Assembly (NCBI GenBank): GCA_039619475.1
Contig: CM077115.1
Coordinates: forward strand, 65,106,864-65,170,863
Origin: Icerya purchasi
Taxonomy: Eukaryota > Arthropoda > Insecta > Hemiptera > Monophlebidae
Length of the DNA: 64,000 nt
Reading direction: 5' to 3'
Of the stretch, positions 1 through 12,388 are shown in pieces. The notes under the pieces were generated by a model that searched no databases, was not told the origin of the DNA, and saw only the letters and a program-made list of their open reading frames with translations. Each line of letters opens with the position of its first letter. Position 1 is the stretch's first letter. The translations under genes were made by a program, and so were the position numbers.

Positions 1-269
1 TTTTTCACTGTTTCAGATTTTAGAATCTTAGATGCAAATATAACATTAATAGCTCCCAATCTTTAATCATCACTGGAGATAATAATTTTCTGCAAATCTC
101 TTGTATATGGAGTTTGCGATGCACAAGAAGTTTGTAAACGGCAATTGATATGTGTACACGCTCCTGATCTAAGCACACTAGTTCTTTGCACCTTTATATA
201 CACATTTTTTTCTTTTTCTTTAAATACGCCATTTATATTACCAAAAAAAAAAAAAAAAATCTGCCACGA
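1..269. other. Unassigned AT-rich sequence with an A-run
   Basis: No coding signal or repeat family is recognised here. A run of about 18 A lies near 243-261, just before the LINE relic that follows. It could be the tail of an unrecognised + strand retrocopy, but no body can be defined. Confidence 0.4.
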
Positions 270-1560
270 GAAATTTCCGTAAGCAGCAAAGTTGTCTTCA
301 TGATGTCAGCGTTTGCCTTAACAACCAATCTGTCCCAACTTCTGATGCGGTGAAATACCTTTTGGACCGACTTTAGATGGTAATAAGTTGTTATGGAGAT
401 ATGTTACATCTGTATGCAGAAAATATTGAATCTGCTACGAAAGTTTTCACGTATTCACTATGGCGCACATAAAATAGAGTATGTAAATACGCGCCACAGC
501 ACTATACTCTTGAATAATACAGCCCCTTAAGAATTGCAACGGTTAAATGACCTAGGTAAAATGATTCTTAAATTTTGTCTCGCATTCAAATTGCGTCAAA
601 GTTTCACGTGGATCTCGCAGCAAATCTTCCCGTAACTAGGCGTCAGGCTATAGATTTCTTAAACAATAATACAAATCATACCTTCTTGACTTGCATAAAA
701 CCGGTTCTAGATGGGATATATCCGATATGTTGGAATTATACGGCTGTGTTTTACCACCGGGAAAACCAATTTGCTTGGAAATCAACTTGCATTTCCTACT
801 GAAGATCGCAAGGATATGGCGAGTACATTAGAACAGATTGATCGGCGTATCTTATCACTGATGCCTCTAAACCATCGCTTGAAGTAAGATGCACGGTGTT
901 ACACTCGTTGCCAGTTCTGAAGTCCTATCAGCGGAATTGTTCGCAATTTTCACTAGATCCCCGAACGTATAAATAGCACTTTGGAGCGACCAGTCATCTT
1001 TAAAAATACGCACGCAACTCTACACTCTAAGTAGTGGCACAAACAATAAGCAGTATCCCCCATTATGAAAGAGATCGTGTTACTTCTCTCGAAGCTTAAT
1101 TACAACTTTAAACCAATTTTAACGTCTTCTGGTATCGTAATGAACTAGTAGATTTATCAGCTAAACAATTCAACTCCGCAAAAATACCTGCCACAAATAA
1201 GGATTGTTGCGAACACATACATTCGTGTCTGTTATGTAAGCGGAATTTACAGTGACAGCAGACGGCGCCGTCCAACAAATTACGTAGAATTAGAATAGAT
1301 GGGACATTTTGGCCTACACCGTTCTGGCCGACTCGTAAAGAAGAAATCATCTTACGCCGACTGTGTTTCGGACAATCACTTCTAACACACCGTCACCTGC
1401 TTTGGAGAGAGAATGTTCAATACGTTGTTGCTCCTGCAACGGTGAACGGATAGCACTATCGGACATCACGTCTGCCGGACTACGCTAACAATACAAACCA
1501 ACACGTCAAGTTTCAGTTTTGGTTACATAGAAATATAATCATGCTAATTTTAGTACCGCG
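270..1560 (+). mobile_element. Degenerate LINE 3' part: RT C-terminus plus RNase H
   Basis: This is a broken + strand relic of a non-LTR retrotransposon whose pol protein has an RNase H domain after the reverse transcriptase. Around 347-361 a VKYL segment matches the KYLG box that follows the RT palm in LINEs. RNase H landmarks follow in shifted frames: ITDASK near 853 (first Asp), SAELFAIF at about 928-951 (Glu) and WSDQSSL near 983 (second Asp). The zinc-finger tail region at 1329-1400 (PTRKEEIILRRL, then a GQSLLTHRHLL-type segment) is typical of I/R1/LOA-group LINEs. Many stops and frameshifts show it is dead. The 5' part (endonuclease and most of the RT) is missing. The group is sure; the exact clade is not. 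Confidence 0.72.
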
Positions 1561-1592
1561 GTGGTTAACCGAAAAGACCAGAATTGGCTTAA

Positions 1593-2975
1593 TTGGCTCT
1601 GTGTGTTTTATATTTTGCCGACTCATTATTAGTGGAGAAATTCAGCGAATATTTTGCAAAATCAGTAGAACAATATAAACATAAGTGTGATGTCCAGTTA
1701 TTGAATTCAAATGATGAAAACAGGTTGATGTGTTCTTTTTTCATTCCTCCAGCTGATAATATACAAATCGAAGCAATAATAAATAGCCTAAAAAATTACA
1801 AAGCACCAGGTTGGGATGGCATTAGGACTATGGACATTAAGCGAAATTTAGAGAGATTCGTTCCTATACTAACAAAAATGATTAATTATTCTATAAAGAG
1901 AGGTACCATCCCTCAGGGGCTAAAAAAACGGAATAATTAAACCAATTTACAAAAAAGGAGCTCAAAATAAGCTGGAAAATTACCGCCCTATAACAATAAT
2001 TTCGGTAATAGCGAAAATTTTAGAACATTACGTAAACAGTCATATCTAAAGAGTTATCTAGAAACAAATAATCTCCTTTACGAAAATCAACACGGATTTA
2101 GAGGAAAAAGATCCACCTTAACGCTATTAAGTAAATTGGGAAATGAAATAAATATGGGACTATCGATAGGGAATCAATTTATAATTACTTTCATTGACCT
2201 ATCCAAGGCGTTCGACTTAGTAGATCATGATTTATTAATAAAGGATTTAGAAAAGATTCGTATTACTAACAGACAGCTCCGATGGTTTACACAAACTATT
2301 ACTGGCTCCCATTATTTTCTTGATATATACTGACTCGCTTCACAAATATATTAGAAATGCAAAGGTGTTTGTGTTTGCGGATGACATTGCGCTATTGATA
2401 GAACACAATAATATACAAATGGCGGAGAAGCTACTTCAGGAGGACGTTGATAATCTTAGTAAATGGGCGCGTGACAGGAGGTTAGCAGTGAACATAAATA
2501 AATCAAAGATATTGCATATTCGAAATATATCCAAACATGCTACTCATGAACCGCGAATTATCATCCACAGTAGCGAATGTGTCCGTGATTTATATTTAAG
2601 GAACAACAGTCCAGTTTGCGCATGTGAACCATTAGAAAAGGTGCAGGATTTTAAATATTTAGGGGTTTTTATAGATAGCAATATGAATTGGAAAAAACAT
2701 ATACAAAATTTAAGTGTAAAAATCAGACAGACCATTCCAGCATTATATAAGATGAAACAAGTACTTCCATATGAAACACTAAAATTTTTTTTTAACGCAA
2801 TGATAATGTCTAGGATATTATATGGTATTCAAATATGGGGAGAAGCGAAGAAATCACAACTTAACAAGATAGCGAAATTGCAGAAAAGATGTTTAAAATT
2901 ACTGCTTCCTCATGGGGGGCATAATAATTCAACATCATCATAGTGGAAGGTAAACAATGTGATGTCGCCAAAAAT

Positions 2976-3007
<32 letters not shown>

Positions 3008-3663
3008 GATTATTGGAGCTCAAAACCAATAATATCAGAATACCATCAAGACCTAAAATTAGAGTTACGAGAGATCGAAATAAAAAATACTTTATTCAAC
3101 CAAAGGGGACCACCAATTTAAGGATTGATAATGCACAGCAGAAGGCAGTACTAATTAAATTACTACGGGAAATTCCAAGTAATATATTAAAGGAGAAAAG
3201 ATTAGTTGCGTGGAAGGAAGACGTAAAAAAATGGCTGAAAGATTGGTGTGCAGATTAAGAAACTATCGAGGATTCTTCTATTTGTACTACCATATCGGTG
3301 ACTCGTCTTTATTTCGTAAATTAGGTTTCTAAATTTCTCTTTGCTCAGCACAGGAACTACAACAGGGGCATGTAGATGATTTTCAAAATAATGTAGCGGA
3401 AAAGATCTTCTTTCTTTTACATTAGTGGGAATGATTATTTTGAGTGTGACTGGTTGGTGATGTATAGGTGCTAAGTAAGTTACTGTACTAAATTAATTAA
3501 ATTACTACAGTGATAAGAAATATTATTTTAGATGTATTGAAATGTTATTAGTAAATTGTAAATTTATGTCAAATAAACGATAATGAGGGTGACGGGAACT
3601 TACGAAACGGGCAAAATTGCCTTGTGAGACCCGCAACTTTCTTATTTAAAAAAAAAAAAAAAA
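1593..3663 (+). mobile_element. Degenerate CR1-like LINE with 3' UTR and poly(A)
   Basis: This is a second + strand LINE relic. The reading frame is split into at least four pieces. RT boxes seen in order are YRPITIIS near 1981, the YENQHGF segment near 2080-2100, FIDLSKAFDLVDHDLL at about 2192-2237, FADDIALL at about 2374 and KYLGVF near 2657. The GVPQGS block is missing: the frame jumps from the fold before it (ends about 2310) directly to the stretch before FADD, an internal deletion. A TTA-repeat expansion at 2976-3006 interrupts the C-terminus, which resumes at about 3007-3258. A 3' UTR of about 400 bp ends in an A-run at 3648-3663. No endonuclease or RNase H is visible, so a CR1/L2-type element is the likely parent. 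Confidence 0.75.
2976..3006. repeat. (TTA)n microsatellite
   Basis: About ten TTA units lie inside the LINE C-terminal coding region. In one frame they read as a run of Tyr, so the open frame across them is not evidence of a tyrosine-rich protein. Confidence 0.95.
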
Positions 3664-4075
3664 TAATTAAATAATAATACTGAAACATTTGTTTTTTTTT
3701 TAACGGATTTATCGAATTATCTACGAATTACACGTTTAAAACTAAAATAAGGTAAAAATAACACGTAAGAACGGAACATGACTCGGTAAATTCCTTTAAG
3801 ATTTCGATCCTAGGTAGCGAGATTCGGACAGTTTTAACAATCTCCACTAATTTCTTACCTTCGGAAACGTTAATGGTCGGATTGCTTCGTATCGACATTT
3901 AACGAGCGACAAGCGATCGCGCAAATCTTGGCTTAGTTGGTATACCCGAGATTTAATATAGTGTATAGCCGTCGGTTTTTTTTATTTTTTTTTTGTTTTA
4001 AAAATAAGTTGCGGGTCTCACAGATATGCCCGTTGTGTAAGTTGCCAGCACTCTTATCAGCGTTTATTATTAAAA
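3580..4075. repeat. Two LINE 3' termini facing each other
   Basis: The + strand end at 3593-3663 reads GAACTTACGAAACGGGC, then GTGAGACCCGCAACTT, then an A-run. The reverse complement of about 3985-4055 carries nearly the same order (GGCAACTTACACAACGGGC, then GTGAGACCCGCAACTT, then A-rich). These are two copies of one LINE family 3' end in opposite orientation, tail to tail, about 320 bp apart. The minus-strand copy has no recognisable coding part to its right. Confidence 0.7.
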
Positions 4076-7000
4076 TAGATATATAGTACAAAAATTAAAA
4101 CTAATTTAAATTATCCTATATATGTGTATAAATAACATTTCGCGTAATATGCATTTGTACACCAATATTCAGGCAAGGACATAATATTATGATAGGGTGT
4201 AAAAGAGGGGAGAAAAATACGAATATAATATTAATAATAAGTTGGTTAAAAGTCATGATTTTAAACTACTGTATCGAATGTGCGCCGGTGTACGTGCATC
4301 GCAGGTGCCCGTTGGGTCTTACAAAGGCTGTGATCACGTAATAGTTTAAAAAGAACTTGAGTAATCATATGAGGGACTAGAACGAGCGAGAGAGTGACGC
4401 GATCGCGTCATTACAATATGAATACGTAGTACGTAACTTCGACACGAGCCGATATTTCATTTAAATAATGTATCTTCTATTGCGGCGGGGGCTGTTCTTA
4501 TTCATCGCATCGACGCACAATAGTGTGTGTGTTCACCGCAAATATGAGGACTTATAATTCGAAAAAACTAGTTTTGTGTTTTTGCATGTTTCGCTAATAT
4601 TGTGATAATTGAAATTCTGAGAATTGTTCCGTTTATTCGTTTGCGCAGTTACTATCCGAATACGCAGAACAATGTGTGCTAAATATGGTTAGTCGAAGAA
4701 TTGATCGAAAGGGTTAAATGCGTGCAGGATACCGAGGGCGGTGAATTCAGAGTTAACGAAAAAAAAAAAAAGCTATGCAACAGCGTAGCTGCGGGGAGGC
4801 AGGTTAAATTTGAGATCGCTAACAAAGTTAAAAACGGCGGATGCTTGAGTAGAGTTGCATCGAAGGAATTTCTGAAAGGGATCAAACTGCAAACGCTAAT
4901 CGAGCCTAAGGTATTCCGCTAAAAGCGTTGCTTGGCGTATTTCGTGACGCGTGATTCACGTTTCCCGGACGCGTTTCATGCGTCGTGTCAGATCGTGTCG
5001 CAGCCAGTTTTGTGTAAACTAATAAGAAATTTCCCGGTCTAAATAACATCGATGGTGATTGCGAGCAGAGCAGCCGGCTAATTTCATAATTACAAACTCA
5101 TCGGAAACGGTCTCGTTCGTTCTCGATTCGACGTACGCGAAACGTCGAACACCGGAATGACGTCACGGTCGGTAACTGGAGAAATAATTGATAATTACAA
5201 TGGACGTACGCGTGAACGCGGAACGCAGGCGTGTAATATAATAATAAAGTAATTATCGATTTAGCATATTGCGGCGGCATCGGAGCCTGATTAATGAGTG
5301 CGGTTGAACTGGCGACCGACTTGATTACTACTAAACGACGAAGTTCGAATCGGTTGTCCGTCGGACGGGGCGCGCATCGACTTGCACTGCTTCCATTTCT
5401 GCGTCTAGATTAAAATTTAATCTATTAAAATCGCGTCTGCCCCCTCGCCCCCCCCCTGGCTGCTACATTTGCAGCCTGCTCTATCCGAGAGCAATTGGAT
5501 GGTTTAATAATTAAGTTAATGAGATATCGAGCAGACTGCTAAAATACATTGCTCTGTAAAATAATTAACTTATACAATTACATTAACGGCTCCTTCGGGA
5601 AAAATGTCCCCTCTCCGTAGGCTTTTTATCATTTCGTCATTCGAGATCTACGGTGCAACCCCGTTACTTCCGATTTACTTAATATACATATATACGTTTA
5701 CGAAATTCCACCACCTTAATGACAATGACACAACCTTGCAGCGGCGAGGAAACTAAACTTTATTTAGGCGACCTATGTAAGAACGACATTTGCTACTATG
5801 TGTTTACTTTTCCACCTCTTACTTAATACGCGTCTTACTTTTCATCATTTTACTGATGTTGCTCTGTTATTATAATTACCCGGACTGAACCCTCCGTTAT
5901 CGGTTAAATTTTACTCTAAAGTTTTTCTGGGTTCTTTTTTGATCTTCGTCGTCATTCTTGTTGGCAAATTAATTGATTTTCTATTTTTTCACATTCTATA
6001 GCCGATGCTAAGTGACTGTCTGCCAGTAAACATGTGGAACTAAGCGTTTCATAACAAAGCTGGTGTCTAATAGTAAATGTATTGGGAGCCGACTCTTTCC
6101 TCAGTTGACTTATAATCAATATTTAAATTAGGTATATATATATCTGAAGTAACCAGAGGCTGGAAATAGGCAACTACTAAAAAGCCACGTGTTTTTACTT
6201 TTTTTTAATTCTCTTCCTTGTCGTATGCGCCGTCTGTAACTACTAAGGTAATTACGGTCAAACCACTCGTTTTAACGAACGCTAGAACCCCCCCTTATGA
6301 CGTTAGTTGTAGTATTTGCCAGATAATCCTGTATGTTACCGGGTAGGCCATGTTGCATCCGGAACGTAGCGAACTTTGGACACATTAGAAGTATGTATCG
6401 ATCTGTCGGTATACTGGCCACAGAAGAAGCACATAGTTGGAAGCGAAGATTTTCCAATTATATGACTGTGCGAGACAGTGACGTGGCCGATTCACATCCG
6501 GTTAAAAATATTAAAATTGTGCCAAGATATTCCTTCCGGTAGCCAGCATGGTTCGATTGTGGGCTTCATGAGTATCCATCTACTAGCTGTTGCTTAAGAA
6601 TGAAAGAAGGGGAAAAAAAAGTACACCGGCTACTTGTTAAAAATTTTTACTTATCTATCAACGAACAATATAGCGTAAGAAAAATGTTTTATTACATCGT
6701 AATTCACATTTTCTGTGGAATTCTTACACTTCACTGTGTAGTAGAGAGTAACGTGTTTCTTTTTTCTTTTTTTTTTCGCATTTCCAAAATGAAAAGGCAG
6801 CGCATGCTAGGAGGTAACCATGCCAATCTATACAACGGATCAGGCAAAAGGTATTTGAAAAATAGAGAGGAAAAATAAAACGACATTAAAAATTCTAGAT
6901 CTAAAATCGTAGTTTAGAAATAGTAAGAAGGATAGTATTTTTATGCCGCTTAACTTCTTTTTTATTCTACGAACGGGGATAAAAATGAATTCCGCGCGAC

Positions 7001-7590
7001 ACCACGTGCAAAAAGTCAGTAACTCAATAAGATTTCCGGATTCAGCACGGGAAACGTTGCGCGAAACTTATTCCCGTCTATAAGACCGTGTTTTATATCT
7101 TTTGGTTACGCTCACAGAAAATTATCCGATGATGCTTCTTGCCTAAAAAAAAATTCGCTGCTGGAGACGATATCTCTTCTCCTCTTCCTGATCATTCCTG
7201 TAATTCTCCGTATACGTTCTCTCATTCGCATTCGTTCTTCTCTCCCTGCGATTCGTATTGATTTGCTACGGGCTCTTGGTCATTCTGGCATCTTTGGCAA
7301 TGGCTGATTTTTTGACTCGGGTTGCTATTTATTCTTCAAAAAAATCCCATCTTCTAATCTGCTGCCGCTCTGTAACTTATTCAATCTCAGATTTTGGTCG
7401 GATCTATATACACACTTCCTTTTTTTTTTTTTCTAATATAATCATTCCTTTTATCCGTCGGTTTATCCTAGTCTTCCCTGCAATCCATGGTTCCTTCTGT
7501 TTCCTTCATTTACACGCTATGTTGTTATTTCCGTTATGCGTTCGCGTTTTAATCATTCCTCGCTGCCTTCCTCCCGCTTTCGCTTCTCAT
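4076..7590. other. Long unassigned region, partly less AT-rich
   Basis: I see no gene here. Short open frames (for example 4701-4922, 6333-6542, 6600-6878) have no recognisable motif and are probably chance. The part at about 4300-5650 is noticeably less AT-rich and rich in CpG. It contains a C-run near 5442-5456 and clustered homeodomain-like TAATTA/TTAATGA words near 5505-5580, so a conserved regulatory element is possible but unproven. Confidence 0.4.
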
Positions 7591-7599
7591 TAGCCCCTT

Positions 7600-7890
7600 C
7601 CAATGTTGTTCTCTCCATTCAAATGATGCGGTCGTTTGTGAATCACGTGTTCTTTGACTGTCCGGTTCCTTCGGTGGAACGTTAACTCTATACTTCCAGT
7701 TGTTTATTCTTGCTCCTTAATGCGCCCGTTATATATATCCTGTCTTTTCCTTTTACACTTATTATCTCTGCTACTGTTTCGTCGTATTATAAATCTTTCC
7801 TTTTTCATTTCTATTTGTTTTTCGGTGAAGGTCCTTGGTTTTAATAATGAGTCCATTAAAAAAACAAAAAAACAAAAACAAACTAAAAAT
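7600..7890 (+). mobile_element. Short LINE 3' end (HxFFxCP family)
   Basis: The frame through 7654 contains NHVFFDCP followed by a Ser-Val-Glu-Arg segment. It matches in order and spacing the HIFFECP segment of the copies at 43.4 and 63.6 kb. In RNase H-bearing LINEs this kind of His/Cys motif closes the pol protein. An A-rich tail with interspersed C lies at about 7856-7890. The copy is 5'-truncated, with no RT. Confidence 0.5.
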
Positions 7891-8155
7891 AGTTATAAAA
7901 AACTGTCTGTACTCAGTAATGCGCTTATGGGTGTCTCAGGTTACGCACCGACGTGCTTAGTAACGGTAGAGAGCTATAAATGCGGACTGTTGCAAATGTC
8001 GCTATGAACTTCGAAACTTCAATTTGTCAACGATTCGAAGAAAGTGGTTGGATTATAGGCGACTTGAATAACATAAAACTAGTTTCGGGTCCTTGCGGAA
8101 TTCATATGTACATATATTACTACACGTTTACACGTACCATACAGGGGTAACGTAG

Positions 8156-8159
<4 letters not shown>

Positions 8160-8195
<36 letters not shown>

Positions 8196-8310
8196 TTTAA
8201 TAATAATAATAATTAATATTAATAATAATAATAATTCAAATCAAACTTTATTATTATTATTATTATTTTACAATATTTCCACAAATGCGCAGTTTTGCGC
8301 GAGTAGTGGA
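8160..8310 (-). repeat. LINE 3' tail: stem-loop and TTA-repeat
   Basis: TCCAC-AAAT-GCGC-loop-GCGC-GAGTA-GTGGA spans 8278-8310 and can fold, as TCCAC pairs with GTGGA and GCGC with GCGC. To its left lie TTA repeats, then ATTCAAATCAAACTTTA, then more AAT repeats. The same module recurs at 29.8 kb and twice at 31.0-31.1 kb. Read on the minus strand it is a LINE 3' end: stem-loop, ATT-repeat, GATTTGA-type tail. Confidence 0.75.
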
Positions 8311-8995
8311 TTCATATGGTAATATAATTAATTTATCGAATTACAATATACATTGATGTACGTAAAATAAAAGTAAGACAAACAAAGGATGACAAAATAA
8401 AGTAAAAATAAAGAGAATAAAAATAAAGGATATTTGTGACATGAACTTAGCGCTTAAAATATGGTAAGAAACAAGGTGTAATATGAGTGCAGTCTCATAA
8501 TTAGCATTTAATAAAATAAACGATTTTTACAATAGTAACGATATTTACATACGTGTAAAACAATTTAGCGTAATTTGGCAATATGTACGAGTACTAATTA
8601 TATTTCTATTAATTAATAATAGCGTTTTCATAAAATAACTCTTTTATTTTATTTATTTATTTATTATTTCTTACACGCACACATTATATATATATATAAA
8701 AAATAGTAATAGTAGTAGTGATAATAATAATTTGGTCTTAAACATAGACATCCAGATTTAAGTTTTCACGAACAGAAGGTAATCAGTCAGAAGTTTTCGT
8801 CTTTTTTTATAGTGGACTATGAATATGTATTAACGAAACCGGTCGGACTATTATTGTAATTATTTGATTTGATTTATTTTAACATAATTAATTAGTATTT
8901 AACAATGTTATATTTGTGAATTTGTGAATAATATATGTTCGTGTAAAAAATAAAATATAACATTAGTAACCGTTCAATAGACATTTCATTTATAC
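8311..8995 (-). other. AT-rich 3' UTR of the minus-strand LINE
   Basis: Between the tail stem-loop and the truncated ORF2 there is no open frame of note. It is A/T-rich and similar in composition to the sequences beside the same stem-loop at 29.85-30.1 and 31.14-31.3 kb. A second TTGATTTGATTTATTTT word at about 8868-8884 resembles the tail and may be a residue of another end. Confidence 0.45.
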
Positions 8996-11233
8996 TTATA
9001 ACATATATATATATATATATTTACGGTTTACAGAAGAAATAAAAACATATAATAATTTATTGTTATTCAACCATCGGGCTATTTTGTCTACGTCATTCTG
9101 GATCAATATTTGAAGCCGTTCTGGTGAAGGGGAATTCATTACTAGTACTGTATCGTCTGCATAACTATAAATTTTTCCGGTCACATTTAGATTACATAAG
9201 TCGTTTATGTAAATCAAAAATAAGTATGGGCCTAAGATGCTACCTTGTGGAACACCAAAATGTTGTAATACACCGCCACTTTGTACATTGTTAATCTTTG
9301 TTGTATTTTTTCTGTTTGTTAGATAAGTTCTAAACCAGTTATAAATATTACCTCTAAAACCGGTTGCATACAATTTTTTTAAGAGTATATTATGGTCCAC
9401 AGTATCGAAAGCTTTACGTATATCAAAATATATTGCCGCTACTGATCTTCCTTGTTCTAAATGTTTAGATATATATGTAATATGTTCAAATAAAGCATCG
9501 TCTGTCCTTTTACCTGGTAGAAAACCATACTGGTTAGTACTGAAGTAATTTATACTTTGCAAAAATTTCAGCACAACTTTTTTCATACATTTTTCAAAAA
9601 TTTTCCCTATAGTAGATGTAATACAAATTGGTCTATAGTTAGATACTAGCTTTTTATCTCCCCCTTTAAAGACGGGTGTAATAATACCAGTTTTTACTAT
9701 TTCAGGAAAAACACCAGCAGTAACAGATTCATTGTATAGGTATGTTAAAGGGTAAACAAAGAAATTTATATTTTCCTTTATTAATCTTATTGATATATTG
9801 TCGTAACCGAAGGAAGATTTATTAGGTAAGGATAATATTGCATGTTTAATATCATCATTTAAGAAATCCAAAATCGCAAAAGAGTTTATATTTGAAGATA
9901 GCGTTATATCATCTTTGTCGAATAGAACGTCGGTTGGAATATTACAAACAATATTACGAACACTATTTTCAAAATAATTATTAAAATACTCTGCAATTTT
10001 ATGTTCATTTCCATCTACGGTTAAATTATCTTTTCCAACCAAAATATTTTTAATTCTTTTGTCATTTTGGCCAATTGTGTTTTTGACTACAGACCAGTAA
10101 CTTTTTTGTTTTGATTTACATTTATCTAAAATACTCGTGTAATCAATTTTTTTTGCTTTTCTCACAGCTTGTTGGACTTTTTTTGATGCTTCTTTGTATT
10201 TGGTTTTTAATAATGGATTATTTGGAAATTGGATAGATAATTTAGACTCGTCATTTTTAATTTTAATTAATTGCAAAATTTCCGAGGTTATCCGAGGGGA
10301 TCTTTTTTGTTTGTAATTTTTGTGAGTTTTTATTTTATCGCAGCGATTTATATAATCATTGTTAGTTTTTCAATAAACCAGTTAAATTTGTCGTTAACGG
10401 ATTCACAGCTTTTATATATTGCAGAAAAATCATACTTGCTTAGTTCTAATTGAAATAGTTTTTTATCAAAAAAATATTCTCTGCTTTTTTTGTATTTAAG
10501 ATTTCCGATGTTTAATAGTGGCAAATCCAAACTTATACCACAATGATCAGTGAAGTCAAATTCGATTAGATTATAATTAAAATTTGGGTTTAGTATATCA
10601 GTACCTAATCCTCGAATGAAAATATGATCGATGCAGGAAATATGTGTATCACCATTGCGCCTAAAAGTTGGTTTAGTGTTTACATTAGTGAAACCACTTG
10701 AATGTAAGCGATTTACGTATTCACCAGAGTTTCGATTATCTAATAAATTAATATTAATATCACCACTTATTATCGAATTTATAGGAAGATTATTAATTAT
10801 ATTGCTTAGTTCTGAGACGAAATCATTATAATTTGAATCACAGTATCTATAGATAGCTATAAGAGCTATATGGCTATTATTTTCAAGATTTATTATTAGT
10901 CCTACTATATTTCCAGTAGTGATTGTTAAATCGATGTTTTTATATGAAAATTTTTCATTTATGTATACAATTACTCCACCTGATCTTCTTTCATTGCGAC
11001 ATTGCGCATGTAGAATGAAGCCCGGGATATTATATCTATTTATTTCAAAACAGATAAAACAGTGGAGGATTTTGGGGAAAAAATAAATTTGTCCTAAGTT
11101 TTTATGTAAGAAATAACCAAAGAGTGAAATTTGTAATAATATAAGATTAGGATGAGGTAACTGGGTTGAATGATAAGTACAAGTAAAATATGATTGTAAA
11201 TGGTTACGGCTAAGAATTGAAATTACTATAAAT
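8996..11233 (-). pseudogene. LINE ORF2: endonuclease + reverse transcriptase, frameshifted, C-terminus lost
   Basis: This is the endonuclease-RT protein that nicks the target and copies the RNA in target-primed reverse transcription. The endonuclease half is open at about 11060-10350. Its motifs are GDININ (about 10765), CIDHIFIR (about 10637-10614) and TDHCGIS (about 10555-10535). The N-terminal 50 codons before that are open but weakly conserved. One single-base shift near 10350 separates this from the RT half (10350-9005). The RT half has NYRPICITS, QYGF, YFDIRKAFDTVDH, GVPQGSILGP and SYADDTVLV, in that order. The frame then runs into sequence unlike an RT after NNNKLL, next to a TA repeat. 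The thumb and KYLG region are therefore absent. It is inactive as it stands. Confidence 0.82.
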
Positions 11234-11235
11234 AG

Positions 11236-12202
11236 TCATGCGTTACAATTACTTTTTAGGCCAATAATTTGCTCTTCTGATTTTATGCGGATAAATGCGG
11301 TATTGTCACTTTTTCTTGCGAGAATTTTACATTCCCTTATCCACACATATTTCCAGCCGTGATTTCGCAGCGTTCGGGCAGACAAGAACAGTTTGTGATT
11401 TTCGGAGGAAAGATGTTCGTTAACGAAGAACTGGTGATTTGCTGCCGTTATGTTATTATCGAACCCAATTTTATCAAGAGTTGGTCGCACTCGACGGTTG
11501 TTCTTTAAAAGATCTTGCTTGATGGTGCGACGACAAAACCTTACCACTATATTAGGGAACTGTTGTTGCGGTGTTTTTGGCAAGCGGTGACAGGCACTAA
11601 TGTCGGTGTTAGAAATAGCTGTTCCAGTTGCCGCGCCGATTTTTTTGACGATTTCAAGAAGGTTTTCATTTTGGCAGGCCGGAATATTTGTTATTATTAC
11701 GTTGTCTTTTCCGTGTATATTGCTCAAGGTCATCTACTCGTGTCTTTAGAGCGGCATTTGCCTCAGCTAGCTGATTGTTTTCGGCGCGAAGGGTGTCATT
11801 CGCCTGCATCTGATCTGCTAGCTGCTTGCTAAGATCCGTTACTTGCTGGGTCAGTGTGGCCGAATCGTCCCTGATGGCTGTCAGCAGCATCACCCAGTTT
11901 TGACTGCTGTTAATCGGGCTCGCGGGGGGTGTTGCGGATGGCTGTGTGTTTTCGTCTCGACAGTTTTGACAGACCCATTTCGATCGCATTTTCTTTGACT
12001 TTTGCCGCCACGTGCCGGCCGATATACCACCACATTTAAAGTGTATATTACTACACCGAGAGCAAACAGCGTGATCGCCATTTGCCGGTAATGTCACACA
12101 GCACTGAGAACATGCATTCATTGCTACGGATAAATAACAGAAAATCAACGTTCTTACGATCGCTGTGAAAATTGTTCCAATTTGAACGCGGAAACCCTTC
12201 AC
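11236..12202 (-). pseudogene. LINE ORF1: PHD finger, coiled coil, RRM-like domain; one frameshift
   Basis: This is an ORF1-type RNA-binding protein. The upstream piece (12202-11666) has a Cys/His finger at about residues 31-80 (CSQCC, CSRCSNIHFKC, then WVCQNC) of the PHD type. A heptad-like coiled coil follows (about residues 125-165, LTQQVTDLSKQL onward). The downstream piece (11733-11236) opens with DNVIITNIP and contains FPNIVVRF, the layout of the RRM-like domain in L1/CR1-type ORF1 proteins. The two pieces overlap in different frames. An extra A in the run at about 11712 explains the shift, because the sequence on both sides joins smoothly. It ends just before ORF2. Confidence 0.75.
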
Positions 12203-12385
12203 TCAAAATAATTATAATTGAATCGTTATATCTCGCGAACCAAAAGAGATAGAGTCAATCCGAAAACGTCACTTAAAAGTTAATTAAAATGTTATTTATT
12301 AATTATCAATCAAAATTATTAAAATCTTATAAGCACTTTTAAATTTGACGGTAAATACAGAGAGACGGCAAACACGACCGCACGT

Positions 12386-12388
12386 GAC

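Larger units (their letters stand above)
8160..12240 (-). mobile_element. Near full-length CR1-like LINE (ORF1 + ORF2 + tail)
   Basis: On the minus strand this reads 5' region (about 12240), ORF1 (12202-11236), ORF2 (about 11233-9005), an AT-rich 3' UTR, a terminal stem-loop (8310-8278) and a TTA-repeat/TTTGAATT tail. ORF1 and ORF2 each have one clear frameshift. ORF2 stops early after the RT palm, where a TA microsatellite (9003-9021) has replaced the C-terminus. The arrangement (PHD-type ORF1, apurinic-type endonuclease, RT, no RNase H) is known from CR1-type LINEs. Joining the 8.2-8.3 kb tail to the ORFs at 9-12 kb is an inference from matching orientation and position. Confidence 0.7.

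Noticed and set aside
1108..1350. 80-codon minus-strand frame
   Set aside because: Shadow of the + strand LINE RNase H region.
2959..3006. Poly-Tyr start of a 99-codon frame
   Set aside because: The Tyr run is the TTA repeat; only the part after 3007 is LINE-derived.
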